From contig JAAEQW010000221.1 of NCBI GenBank assembly GCA_024231025.1, forward strand, positions 1-52,270: DNA of 52,270 nucleotides. Reading direction: 5' to 3'. This document shows, piece by piece, positions 39,432-48,849 of the stretch. The translations under genes were made by a program, and so were the position numbers. The first letter of the stretch is position 1; each line of letters begins with the position of its first letter. The stretch is from Candidatus Omnitrophota bacterium (GTDB lineage: Bacteria; Omnitrophota; Gorgyraeia; Duberdicusellales; 4484-171). The notes beneath the pieces are model-generated. The model had not been told where the DNA came from. It searched no databases and saw only the letters and a program-made list of their open reading frames with translations.

Positions 39432-40268
39432 ATGAAGAATGAATATCTACCTTACCCGGCAACAATTGAAGAAATACGCCCCGAGACTTTCGACACTAAG
39501 ACCTACAAAGTTAAATTTAAGGATCAGAAAATTGCTGATTCTTTTGATTACAAACAGGGTCAATTCGCAGAGATTTCTGTACTTGGTGTAGGGGAAGCTC
39601 CAATATCAATTACATCCTCACCATCCAGAAAAGGATTTCTCGAGTTTACTATCAGAGCAACCGGTAAAGTAACTGACGAAATTCACAAACTAAAAGTTGG
39701 AGATGTATTGCACATCCGCGGCCCTTACGGCAACGCTTTTCCTTTTGATGCACTCAAGGGTAAAAACCTTTATTTCATTGCTGGAGGAATTGGTTTGGCA
39801 CCGCTAAGAAGCCTTATCAACCTAGTTATGGATAACCGCAGCGATTTTAAACACATAAAAATCCTTTACGGCGCAAAAACACCTGAAGATATGTGTTTTA
39901 CTCAGGAACTCGAAGAATGGAAAAAGATTGACGATACTGAAGTATGGCTCACTGTCGATAAGCCGTGCGATGGATGGGGCTGCAGCGTAGGTGTTGTTAC
40001 CGAACTCTGGAAAGAGACTAATATCCATCCGGACAACGCAGTAGGGATATTATGTGGTCCACCGATTATGATTAAGTTTGTCACAATGGAGTTATCAAAA
40101 TCAGGATTCAAAGATAACGACATCGTTATGACTCTAGAGCGTTACATGAAATGTGGAATCGGAAAATGCGGCCACTGTAATGTTGGCGAGAAATTTATTT
40201 GCGTTGACGGACCAGTCTTTACCTCTGAACAAGTAAAGAAATTCCCGGAAAAGGAACATGTTCTCTAA
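39432..40268 (+). CDS. FAD/NAD(P)-binding subunit (sulfhydrogenase gamma / AsrB-like)
   Basis: GGIGLAPLRSLI, CGPPIMIKF, CGIGKCGHCNVGEKFICVDGPVF [2Fe-2S]. Confidence 0.9.
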   Translation: MKNEYLPYPATIEEIRPETFDTKTYKVKFKDQKIADSFDYKQGQFAEISVLGVGEAPISITSSPSRKGFLEFTIRATGKVTDEIHKLKVGDVLHIRGPYGNAFPFDALKGKNLYFIAGGIGLAPLRSLINLVMDNRSDFKHIKILYGAKTPEDMCFTQELEEWKKIDDTEVWLTVDKPCDGWGCSVGVVTELWKETNIHPDNAVGILCGPPIMIKFVTMELSKSGFKDNDIVMTLERYMKCGIGKCGHCNVGEKFICVDGPVFTSEQVKKFPEKEHVL

Positions 40269-40836
40269 AAAAATTTCGGCAGCAATTCTTGCTGGCGGCA
40301 AAAATAAAAGAATGGGGGGTACGAATAAAGCCTTTATTGAGGTAGAAGGTACCCCCTTAATTCAAAGAACTTTGGATGTCTTTGAACCGCTATTTGAAGA
40401 AATCTTTATTGTTACCAACTCCCCCAAGGAGTACACTGATTACCAGAAAGACTATCAGGTAATTACCGATAAAATAAAAAACATTGGTCCCTTAGGAGGA
40501 ATTCATTCGGCATTGCTGCAAACGTCTAAAAAAGGCGTTTTTTTTGTGGCCTGCGATATGCCTTTTTTGCATAACGATATAATCAAAAGGCAAATATCTC
40601 AATACGATAAGCTTAATTCCCAAGCATTAATTGCAAAGATTGGTAATTTCCTCGAACCCTTACACAGCATATACGCAAAGGAGCTGTTAGGAAAAATTGA
40701 GCAATATATTAAAAGAGATAGCTCCTATTCGATAAGAGAATTTTTAGAAAGTGTTAAATACGAACTATTTGAATTAGATGATAATGAAAAAAATAGAAGA
40801 AATTTTAAAAATTTAAATAGCCCTAGCGATTTATGA
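40258..40836 (+). CDS. mobA: Molybdenum cofactor guanylyltransferase
   Basis: AAILAGGKNKRMGGTNKAFIEVEG, VACDMPF. Confidence 0.92.
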   Translation: MFSKKISAAILAGGKNKRMGGTNKAFIEVEGTPLIQRTLDVFEPLFEEIFIVTNSPKEYTDYQKDYQVITDKIKNIGPLGGIHSALLQTSKKGVFFVACDMPFLHNDIIKRQISQYDKLNSQALIAKIGNFLEPLHSIYAKELLGKIEQYIKRDSSYSIREFLESVKYELFELDDNEKNRRNFKNLNSPSDL

Positions 40837-41159
40837 AAATAAAATCAAAAATTTGGCTCGATAATGAAGGTAAGCTTATTTTCGGAACAGGAAAGTCAGA
40901 TATCCTAAAAGCAGTTAAGCGTACTGGGTCGCTCAATCGAGCTGCAAAAGAATTAAATATGTCTTATCGTCATGCCTGGAGCTATATTCAATCAATCGAA
41001 AAAAGAATCGGCAAACAGCTATTGGTAAAAAATAAGGGTGGAAAAGACGGTGGAGGAGCAACTCTTACTCAATATGCTAGTGATTTACTCGAAAAATTTG
41101 ACTCCCTTGAAAAAGAAGTAAAGGTTTTTGTTAATAATCGCTTTAAGGAGGTATTTTAG
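40833..41159 (+). CDS. ModE-type N-terminal winged-helix regulator (no TOBE domain)
   Basis: LDNEGKLIFGTGKSDILKAVKRTGSLNRAAKELNMSYRHAWSYIQSIEKRIGKQLL. Confidence 0.9.
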   Translation: MKIKSKIWLDNEGKLIFGTGKSDILKAVKRTGSLNRAAKELNMSYRHAWSYIQSIEKRIGKQLLVKNKGGKDGGGATLTQYASDLLEKFDSLEKEVKVFVNNRFKEVF

Positions 41160-41160
41160 G

Positions 41161-41931
41161 ATGGAGACTTTCAAGATACTAAAAATAAATGGCACAATTA
41201 GAGAATCCAGTGAAAGGTTAGTTGTCGCAGAAGTACCAATAACAATAACCGCTAATGGCAAAGAGTTAGTCACCCTTTTATCAACACCTCTTAACTTAGA
41301 CGATTTAACTATTGGATTTCTATTTAGCTCAGGTTTAATTCATAAAAAAGAAGAAATAAAAAAATTAGTCATAGACCGGCAACGTTGGAATGTTACCGTT
41401 GAGCTCGATAACGATTTAGATATCGAAAATATGATATTCAAACGCATGTATACTTCGGGTTGCGGCAAGGGTACTCTCTTTTACAACGCGGCAGATATCG
41501 CTAACCGCAGACCATTAAATGCAAATTTAGAGATAAAAAGCTCTCAGATAACCTCCTTAATGAGTCTGTTCTTAAAAAGTGCGCCAATCTATTTAGAAAC
41601 CGGAGGAACTCACAGTGCTGCGATAGCCAATAACGATAAAATAGAAATTTTTAGAGAAGATATCGGTCGCCATAACGCCATTGATAAGGTTATCGGCGCA
41701 GGCTTAATGGGCGATTATGACCTCAAAAATAAAATTTTAATAAGTAGCGGGCGAATATCCTCAGAAGTTATCTTTAAGATGCAGAAAGCCAATTTGGCAA
41801 TAATACTTTCAAAAAGCGCCCCAACCGATCAGGCAGTTAAACATGCAAGAAAAATGAATATAACAATTGTTGCCTTTGTTCGCGGCAATAGAATGAATGT
41901 TTATAGTGGCGAAAAACGCATAGAAATTTAA
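41161..41931 (+). CDS. fdhD: Formate dehydrogenase accessory sulfurtransferase
   Basis: TSGCGKG, GGTHSAAI, EDIGRHNAIDKVIG; SD aggaggt. Confidence 0.94.
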   Translation: METFKILKINGTIRESSERLVVAEVPITITANGKELVTLLSTPLNLDDLTIGFLFSSGLIHKKEEIKKLVIDRQRWNVTVELDNDLDIENMIFKRMYTSGCGKGTLFYNAADIANRRPLNANLEIKSSQITSLMSLFLKSAPIYLETGGTHSAAIANNDKIEIFREDIGRHNAIDKVIGAGLMGDYDLKNKILISSGRISSEVIFKMQKANLAIILSKSAPTDQAVKHARKMNITIVAFVRGNRMNVYSGEKRIEI

Positions 41932-41968
41932 AACATTATTAATCGCAATAAAGAAAAGGAGTAGTACA

Positions 41969-42631
41969 ATGATTAGGCAATTAAAGATTATTTTTCTAGG
42001 ATTTATTCTTATTGGCACCATGAGCGTTCTCGCTCACGCCTCCGGTGACGTTAAATATTTTAGCACCTATACCTTCTCTTGTGAAATTAACGATGATTTT
42101 TCAATTTTTTTTCAACCTGAGGGCAGAATGTATGATGATCTTAATGTTTTTTCATACTATCATTTTCGCCTAGGCGGTATTTACGAGGCTAGTAAAAACC
42201 TTAAGTATGGATTAACTTATCGATTCGCTCGTAGCCGCTCTCTTGCCGATGTATGGAGCAGTGAGAACAGAATCGAACTTGACTTAACTCCAAAATTTAC
42301 CATTGGTAATTTTAAAATTTCTGATCGATCACGTTTTGAGTACCGCATGCTCCACAGTCGACAAGATAAATGGCGTTATCGAAATAATTTAACTCTAAGT
42401 ACAACTGCTAACATTGGAAAACATTCATTTTCACCCTACGTTTCAAATGAAATTTATATTGATTTTGACAATAATGTTTTCAATACAAATTGGTCAACGG
42501 CTGGTTTTTCAAAAAAATTAAGTGACAAGGTAAGCTTAAATGTTTTTTATCGCTTAGAAAGCATACGAATCAAGCACAACGAATGGGATACTAACAATAT
42601 TTTCGGAACCAACCTAACGCTTAAGCTTTAG
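41969..42631 (+). CDS. DUF2490-like outer-membrane beta-barrel
   Basis: Signal peptide; beta-rich RMLHSRQDKWRYRNNLTLS..LRLESIRIKHNEWDTNNIFGTNLTLKL-type C-terminus. Confidence 0.75.
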   Translation: MIRQLKIIFLGFILIGTMSVLAHASGDVKYFSTYTFSCEINDDFSIFFQPEGRMYDDLNVFSYYHFRLGGIYEASKNLKYGLTYRFARSRSLADVWSSENRIELDLTPKFTIGNFKISDRSRFEYRMLHSRQDKWRYRNNLTLSTTANIGKHSFSPYVSNEIYIDFDNNVFNTNWSTAGFSKKLSDKVSLNVFYRLESIRIKHNEWDTNNIFGTNLTLKL

Positions 42632-42684
42632 TTTTCACAACAAAAAACACACTAAACCTAAATTATTTCTAAGGGAGGCAAGTC

Positions 42685-43506
42685 ATGAAACACTTAAAAT
42701 TACTGTTAATACTATTGCTAATTCAAGTTCTTGGATTGCCGTGCTTTGCCAAAGACACATTAAAGCTAGCTACAACAACCAGCACTTATGAAACTGGATT
42801 GCTGGATTACATCTTTCCATCTTTCGAAGAAAAACATGATGTTGAAATACACATTATTTCTGTAGGTACCGGAAAAGCAATCAAGTTAGGGGAAAACGCG
42901 GACGTAGATATAATCTTGGTTCATGCTCGAGGTGCAGAAGATCGCTTCCTAAACGAAGGCTATGGGATTAATCGACGTGATGTTATGTATAACGACTTTT
43001 TAATCTTGGGTCCGGCAAGTGATCCAGCTAGAATATCGAAAATTAGTGACACTGCAAAAGCACTAAAAAGAATTTACAAAACTAAATCTACTTTCGTGTC
43101 CCGCGGTGACGATTCTGGAACTCACAAAAAGGAAAAACTTCTCTGGAAGAAAGCAAGCCTGAAGCCGCATGGTAAGTGGTATTTAGAAGCCGGCCAAGGC
43201 ATGGCTGCCACGCTACGCATGGCTGATGAAAAAAATGCCTATTGTATGGTTGACAGAGCTACCTACCTATCGAACGAGAGCAAAATACGGCTTAAACTTC
43301 TTCTAAAAGGAGACCAAATACTTTTTAATCCATATGGAGTTATTGCAGTCAATCCCTATAAGCACTCTCACGTAAATTATGAGATGGCGATGAACTTAAT
43401 TGCATGGCTAACATCACCAAAATGTCAGGAAATGATTGCCACCTACAAAAAGAATGGCAACTTACTGTATCACCCTAATGCTGCTAACCCAATTATAGTG
43501 AAATAA
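42685..43506 (+). CDS. tupA: Tungstate ABC transporter substrate-binding protein
   Basis: LATTTSTYETGLLDYIFPSFE, SRGDDSGTHKKEK. Confidence 0.9.
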   Translation: MKHLKLLLILLLIQVLGLPCFAKDTLKLATTTSTYETGLLDYIFPSFEEKHDVEIHIISVGTGKAIKLGENADVDIILVHARGAEDRFLNEGYGINRRDVMYNDFLILGPASDPARISKISDTAKALKRIYKTKSTFVSRGDDSGTHKKEKLLWKKASLKPHGKWYLEAGQGMAATLRMADEKNAYCMVDRATYLSNESKIRLKLLLKGDQILFNPYGVIAVNPYKHSHVNYEMAMNLIAWLTSPKCQEMIATYKKNGNLLYHPNAANPIIVK

Positions 43507-44198
43507 TGAATTACTTAACTGACGGATTGTTAATGGCGTTAAAAATTATTGTTAGTTGCGATAAGCAATTTTTTGAAATTGTTTTTGTGTCTATTAAAGT
43601 GTCATTCATTTCAACACTCCTAGCAAGCAGCGTTGGTATTCCACTAGGAATATTCCTCGCCCAGAAAAAATTTCCTGGACGGGGAATTATTCTAACAATA
43701 ATAAATAGTTTAATGTCACTACCAACTGTGGCTGTTGGACTTATGCTTTATGCTTTTTTATCACGTCAAGGACCTCTGGGGCATTTCGGGCTTCTATACA
43801 CATTATCGGCTATGGTTATCGGTCAATTTATATTAATATTGCCAATAACTACCGGCCTAACTATCTCAGCAGTAAAAACTTTAGACAGGCGCGTGGCACA
43901 AACGATTATAGCTTTGGGTGCTAATTCAAGACAAAGATTTCGCATGTTTATCCATGAAGCACAACCGGGAATCTTAGCCGCAATTATTGCTGGATTTTCA
44001 AGAGTGTTCGCTGAAGTTGGAGTATCAATGATGTTAGGTGGAAATATTAAAGGATATACCCGCAACATCACTACAGCTATTGCTCTTGAAACAAGTAAAG
44101 GAGAATTCGCCTTAGGCATCGCACTAGGCATTGTTTTGTTAACTGTAGCTTTTGCGATAAATGTTTTTTTAACCACCTTACACAAACAAACGACATGA
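43506..44198 (+). CDS. tupB: Tungstate ABC transporter permease
   Basis: ABC permease; ARVFAEVGVSMMLGGNIKGYTRNITTAIALETSKGE. Confidence 0.9.
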   Translation: MNYLTDGLLMALKIIVSCDKQFFEIVFVSIKVSFISTLLASSVGIPLGIFLAQKKFPGRGIILTIINSLMSLPTVAVGLMLYAFLSRQGPLGHFGLLYTLSAMVIGQFILILPITTGLTISAVKTLDRRVAQTIIALGANSRQRFRMFIHEAQPGILAAIIAGFSRVFAEVGVSMMLGGNIKGYTRNITTAIALETSKGEFALGIALGIVLLTVAFAINVFLTTLHKQTT

Positions 44199-45202
44199 TT
44201 TACCAATTACAAAATATTAGAAAAACTGTAGGCAGTTTTTCTTTAAAAATCGAAAACTGTCAAATCAAAAAAGGCAAAATATACTCTGTAATCGGTGCAA
44301 ACGGTGGTGGAAAGTCAACCCTATTGAATACCTTATCGTTGATAGAGCCCCCATCGAAAGGCAAAGTGATATTTAGTGGTCAAAAAATAAATTACGCAAA
44401 CAAAAATGACTTACTTAATAAAAAAAGGAAAATCGGATATCTGCTACAAAACCCCTACCTCTTTAATATGTCTGTTTACGATAACGTAAGTTGCGGTTTA
44501 AAAATACGAGGTTTTAAACCGCAGGAAACAAAAGCAAAAGTTAATCGCATTTTAAAAGAATTTTCCCTAACCGATTTGGCCAGTCGCAAGCCCAGTCAAC
44601 TTTCCGGCGGAGAGGCGCAACGGGTTGCTCTTGCACGCACCCTTGTACTAGATAGCGATGTTTTTCTTCTTGATGAACCAACCGCCAATGTCGACAAAAA
44701 AAATATTCACAATGTAGAAAAAATCATCTTTCGATTAAACCAAGAGAAGAAATCAACTGTTATAATCACCACGCACTCACAATATCAAGCTTTTCGCATG
44801 TCGCGTGACATTATATCAATCGTAAATGGACAGATCAAAGATATTGCTTATGAAAATGTATTCTCGGGAACATTAAAAAAAGAAACAGATAAAATAAAAA
44901 CCTTAGCACTATCTGAGGGTATAGCATTGCGTTTAGGCAGTGGTGATACCGGGCCAGTAACTATAGCTGTTGATCCTAGCGACATTATTCTATCTAAAAG
45001 TGAACTTTCCTCTAGCGCACTTAACAGCTTTAGTGGTACAATAGTCCGCCTCGATCAGGCAAATGGGTCGTTGCGCGTATTTGTTGATATAGGAGTTGAG
45101 TTTTGCGCATTAATTACCCATCATTCTTTTTATAATATGAGTTTAAATATCGGTAAAAAAGTTTGGCTCACATTTAAGGCCAACTCGATAAAGGTGTTAT
45201 GA
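44195..45202 (+). CDS. tupC: Tungstate-type ABC transporter ATPase with C-terminal TOBE-like domain
   Basis: GANGGGKST Walker A, LSGGEAQRVALARTL, FLLDEPTANVD; C-term SGTIVRLDQANGSLRVFVDIG..VWLTFKANSIKVL. Confidence 0.9.
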   Translation: MIYQLQNIRKTVGSFSLKIENCQIKKGKIYSVIGANGGGKSTLLNTLSLIEPPSKGKVIFSGQKINYANKNDLLNKKRKIGYLLQNPYLFNMSVYDNVSCGLKIRGFKPQETKAKVNRILKEFSLTDLASRKPSQLSGGEAQRVALARTLVLDSDVFLLDEPTANVDKKNIHNVEKIIFRLNQEKKSTVIITTHSQYQAFRMSRDIISIVNGQIKDIAYENVFSGTLKKETDKIKTLALSEGIALRLGSGDTGPVTIAVDPSDIILSKSELSSSALNSFSGTIVRLDQANGSLRVFVDIGVEFCALITHHSFYNMSLNIGKKVWLTFKANSIKVL

Positions 45203-45203
45203 G

Positions 45204-46394
45204 ATGATTACGTGGAATAACGCACTAGAATTAATATTTAAAAATACAAAAACTTTGGGGATTCAAAAAACAAAAGTCACTGAATCAGTCGGTAAAATTC
45301 TGGCCGAGGATATCTATTCCTCGATAAATATGCCTCCATTTAATAAATCTGCCATGGATGGATATGCCCTTAGTGGTTCGAATGCAAAAAAACTAAAGTG
45401 CATTGGTACAATTCAAGCGGGTGATGTATTCACTAAAAAAGTTAGATCTAAAGAATGCGTTAAAATTATGACTGGAGCGTGTGTGCCCAGCGATATTGAT
45501 CGAATAGTGAAGGTTGAGGATACCCATCAACTGGAAAAAAATCAAATCACAATAAAACCGGTCAAAAAACTAGCTAATATTTGTTTCAAGGGCGAAGACA
45601 TAAAAAAAGGACAAAAAGTATTAAATAAGGGCACTAAAATATCAACCTCGCACATCAATCTGCTTGCGGCGGTAGGAAAAGCCTATATTTTTACGGTAAA
45701 AAAACCTAAAGTTGCAATCTTAAATACCGGAAACGAAATTGTATCTGCCGGTAAAAAACTTAAAAAAAATAAAATATACAACAGTAACGGCCCACAATTA
45801 GAATCACTCCTTAAAGACGATAATATCGACTATGTTTTTTTAGGAATTGCCAAAGATAAACCAAAACAATTAAGCAATTATATAAAAAAAGGCTTAGAGT
45901 GCGATATGCTTCTTATCACCGGTGGAGTTTCAATGGGGGATTACGATTTGGTTCCCGATGCACTAAAAAATCTTGGTGTAAAAAATATATTTCATAAAGT
46001 AAAAATAAAACCGGGCAAACCAGTGTTTTTTGGAATTAAAAGCAAAACTATTATATTCGGTATGCCTGGAAATCCTGTATCAATCTTTTTAAGTTATCAG
46101 CTGTTTATACGTTCCGCATTAAGAAAAATGATGGGGTATAAAAAATGCCAACCAAAATTTAATGCTGGCACTTTTACGCAGGATTTTGTGAAAAAAAGTA
46201 CCAGAAGGCAGTTCATTTCAGTGAAAATTTCTGAAATTCGCGGACGTATTTTTCTAACACCGGTAAAGGGCAATGGTTCAGCTGATATTTTCTCTCTATC
46301 TAAAACCGATGGTTTTATGGCAATTGAAGAAAAATTACACATAGTAAAAAAGAACTCTTTAAACAACTTCATAACATGGAAAAAAATACCATAG
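45204..46394 (+). CDS. moeA: Molybdopterin molybdenumtransferase
   Basis: MPPFNKSAMDGYA, NTGNEIV, ITGGVSMGDYD, GMPGNPVS. Confidence 0.94.
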   Translation: MITWNNALELIFKNTKTLGIQKTKVTESVGKILAEDIYSSINMPPFNKSAMDGYALSGSNAKKLKCIGTIQAGDVFTKKVRSKECVKIMTGACVPSDIDRIVKVEDTHQLEKNQITIKPVKKLANICFKGEDIKKGQKVLNKGTKISTSHINLLAAVGKAYIFTVKKPKVAILNTGNEIVSAGKKLKKNKIYNSNGPQLESLLKDDNIDYVFLGIAKDKPKQLSNYIKKGLECDMLLITGGVSMGDYDLVPDALKNLGVKNIFHKVKIKPGKPVFFGIKSKTIIFGMPGNPVSIFLSYQLFIRSALRKMMGYKKCQPKFNAGTFTQDFVKKSTRRQFISVKISEIRGRIFLTPVKGNGSADIFSLSKTDGFMAIEEKLHIVKKNSLNNFITWKKIP

Positions 46395-47341
46395 ATTATC
46401 TCCGTCTCTCAATTACTGATTGGTGCAATCTAAACTGCATCTACTGTACCCCTTTAGAAAAAAAACAATTCTTAAGCCACGCCGATGTTCTGCGCTATGA
46501 AGAGACTGTGCGACTAACCAAACTGTTCACCCAAGCGGGAATACGCAAGGTAAGAATTACTGGAGGAGAGCCTCTAATTAAAAAAGGAATCATCCAACTT
46601 ATCACAATGCTAAAGCAAATACCCGCACTCCAAGAAATCTCCATGACTACCAACGGCGTACTACTCAAGCAGTACGCCGATCAACTGAAACAAGCTGGTC
46701 TCAGCCGAATAAATATAAGCTTAGATACATTAAAGCCGGATCGATTTTTAAAAATTACCGGCAAAAATTGCTTTCACCAAGTTTGGAAGGGTATCGAAGC
46801 TTCCTTAAAAGCTGGGCTTAACCCTATAAAGCTAAACGTTATCCCCATGAAAGGTGTTAACGATGATGAAATAATCGATTTCGCCAAACTGAGCCTAAAA
46901 TACCCTCTTATAATACGTTTCATTGAGTTCTTTCACACCAATCAGCGTTCAGAAAAATATCTAAACCTTTTAATTCCTAGTGAAAAAGTAAAAAATATCA
47001 TCACAGAAAAATGCGGTACGCTTCACCCTGTTAAAAAAATTAAAGGTTATGGACCAGCTGATTACTACACTTTAGATAATGCAAAGGGCAAGCTAGGGTT
47101 TATTAGCGGATCAACCACCAGTTTCTGTGACAGCTGCAACAGACTTCGCGTTGATTGCGCAGGAAAAGTATCGCCGTGTTTGTTTTCTGGACCCATATTT
47201 GACATCCGCCCACTATTGCGTAGTAATACTAGCGATGAAGCAATAGTTGAAGAAATAAAAAGGAATGTAACGCAAAAATCTTTTTACACAAAACATTCGA
47301 CAAATTGTCGAGCGATCGAAATGAGCAGCCTCGGTGGCTAA
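46376..47341 (+). CDS. moaA: GTP 3',8-cyclase
   Basis: LRLSITDWCNLNCIYCTP radical SAM motif; CDSCNRLRVDCAGKVSPCLF; ends LGG. Confidence 0.95.
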   Translation: MEKNTIDYLRLSITDWCNLNCIYCTPLEKKQFLSHADVLRYEETVRLTKLFTQAGIRKVRITGGEPLIKKGIIQLITMLKQIPALQEISMTTNGVLLKQYADQLKQAGLSRINISLDTLKPDRFLKITGKNCFHQVWKGIEASLKAGLNPIKLNVIPMKGVNDDEIIDFAKLSLKYPLIIRFIEFFHTNQRSEKYLNLLIPSEKVKNIITEKCGTLHPVKKIKGYGPADYYTLDNAKGKLGFISGSTTSFCDSCNRLRVDCAGKVSPCLFSGPIFDIRPLLRSNTSDEAIVEEIKRNVTQKSFYTKHSTNCRAIEMSSLGG

Positions 47342-47485
47342 TATGAGAAAATCCCAAATAACAAATCTCAAATCCCAAGCAATATTCAAATACAAATTAC
47401 CAAATAACCAAACCGTTTGGTAATTGGATTTTTGACTATTGGAGCTTGTTTGTAATTTGGTACTTGGAGCTTGGAAATTAAAACT
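47342..47485. repeat. AT-rich palindromic dispersed element (copy D)
   Basis: Core TTACCAAATAACCAAAC-c-GTTTGGTAATTGG with arms acaaattaccaaa / tttgtaatttggtacttggagcttgg. Confidence 0.65.
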
Positions 47486-47499
47486 AAAGGAGAATTGAA

Positions 47500-47937
47500 A
47501 TGAGCATGATTGACGTTGGTAATAAAGAAAAAACTGTACGCGTTGCTAAAGCAACTGCCTTTGTAAAGCTTAACAGCGAACTGATTGAAAAAATATCTAA
47601 CAATCAGATGCCAAAAGGTAATGTGTTGGAAATGGCCCGAACCGCTGGTATCCTTGCAGCAAAAAATGTTCCTAGTCTTATACCACTTTGCCATAATATC
47701 GAACTAAGCCAAGTAATAGTTGATTTCAAAATTGAGAGTGACGGCATAAGGATTGAGGCAACCAGCAAAGCAACAGCAAGAACCGGAGTTGAGATGGAAG
47801 CAATAACCGCATGTTCTTTGGCTGCAATCACAATATATGATATGTCTAAAATGTTTCAAAAAGATATTCAAATAACTGATATTGAGTTGTTAGAAAAACG
47901 AGGAGGAAAAAGTGGGGACTACGAAAAAACAAGGTAA
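47500..47937 (+). CDS. moaC: Cyclic pyranopterin monophosphate synthase
   Basis: MIDVGNKEKTVRVAKATAFVKL, IPLCHNIELSQV, ARTGVEMEAITACS. Confidence 0.95.
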   Translation: MSMIDVGNKEKTVRVAKATAFVKLNSELIEKISNNQMPKGNVLEMARTAGILAAKNVPSLIPLCHNIELSQVIVDFKIESDGIRIEATSKATARTGVEMEAITACSLAAITIYDMSKMFQKDIQITDIELLEKRGGKSGDYEKTR

Positions 47938-48382
47938 GGTATTCTCAATTAATGTAAGTAAAAAAAAGGGTACACCGAAAACTCCGGTAAAAAAAGCTAG
48001 ATTAATCGAGAATTTTGGCATAGAAGGCGATGCGCACGGTGAAGCAGGAATCCGCCAGGTAAGCTTGCTTGCATTGGAAAGCATTGAGAAGCAACTCGCT
48101 TGCCCCAAAGTGCAGCAAAAAGGAATATCTTTAAAACCGGGCGATTTCGCGGAAAATGTCACCACTCAAGGATTAGCGCTAGTAGATTTGTTAATTGGCA
48201 CTAAGCTAAAAATTGGCGCTGAAGTAATTTTAGAAATATCTAAAATTGGCAAAGAGTGCCACAAATACTGCGCGATTTACTATAAAACCGGAGATTGCAT
48301 TATGCCTCGTGAAGGCATCTTTGCTAAAGTAATTAAAGCTGGTACAATAGCTGTTAGCGATTCAATCGAAATAATACAATGA
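47912..48382 (+). CDS. MOSC domain protein
   Basis: EGDAHGEAGIRQVSLLALESI, LKPGDFAENVTTQGL, CHKYCAIYYKTGDCIMPREGIFAKV. Confidence 0.9.
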   Translation: MGTTKKQGKVFSINVSKKKGTPKTPVKKARLIENFGIEGDAHGEAGIRQVSLLALESIEKQLACPKVQQKGISLKPGDFAENVTTQGLALVDLLIGTKLKIGAEVILEISKIGKECHKYCAIYYKTGDCIMPREGIFAKVIKAGTIAVSDSIEIIQ

Positions 48383-48849
48383 TAAAAACACTTATCCTAA
48401 CCATTAGCGACACTCGCACAAAAGATAACGACACCAGCGCTAAAATCATCAAAAATACCCTTACGGATGATATATTCACTGTTTGCGGATATGAAATCGT
48501 AAAAGACGAAAAAGATCAAATTAAAAATAAACTAATTCATTATTCTGACAACGAAATGGCTGATTTAATTTTAACAACCGGTGGAACCGGACTGGGACCA
48601 CGCGACATTACCCCAGAAGCCACAAGCGAAATATTAGACAAATCAGCCCCCGGAATATCTAATTTTATACGCTCGCAAGGCTTCAAAACAACAAATCGCG
48701 CAATCCTTTCACGGGCTGTAGCGGGAACAAGAAAAAAAACTTTAATCATAAATTTACCAGGAAGCACTAAGGGGGCAGAGCAATCTCTAAAAATTATTTT
48801 GGAAATTATCCCTCATGCAATCGATATGCTAAAAGGATGTGGACATTGA
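48379..48849 (+). CDS. Molybdopterin adenylyltransferase MogA/MoaB
   Basis: ILTISDTRTKDNDTSAKII, TTGGTGLGPRDITPEAT, NLPGSTKGA. Confidence 0.93.
   Translation: MIKTLILTISDTRTKDNDTSAKIIKNTLTDDIFTVCGYEIVKDEKDQIKNKLIHYSDNEMADLILTTGGTGLGPRDITPEATSEILDKSAPGISNFIRSQGFKTTNRAILSRAVAGTRKKTLIINLPGSTKGAEQSLKIILEIIPHAIDMLKGCGH

Noticed and set aside
43823-44206. Minus-strand 127-aa ORF over tupB
   Set aside because: Shadow ORF of a permease gene
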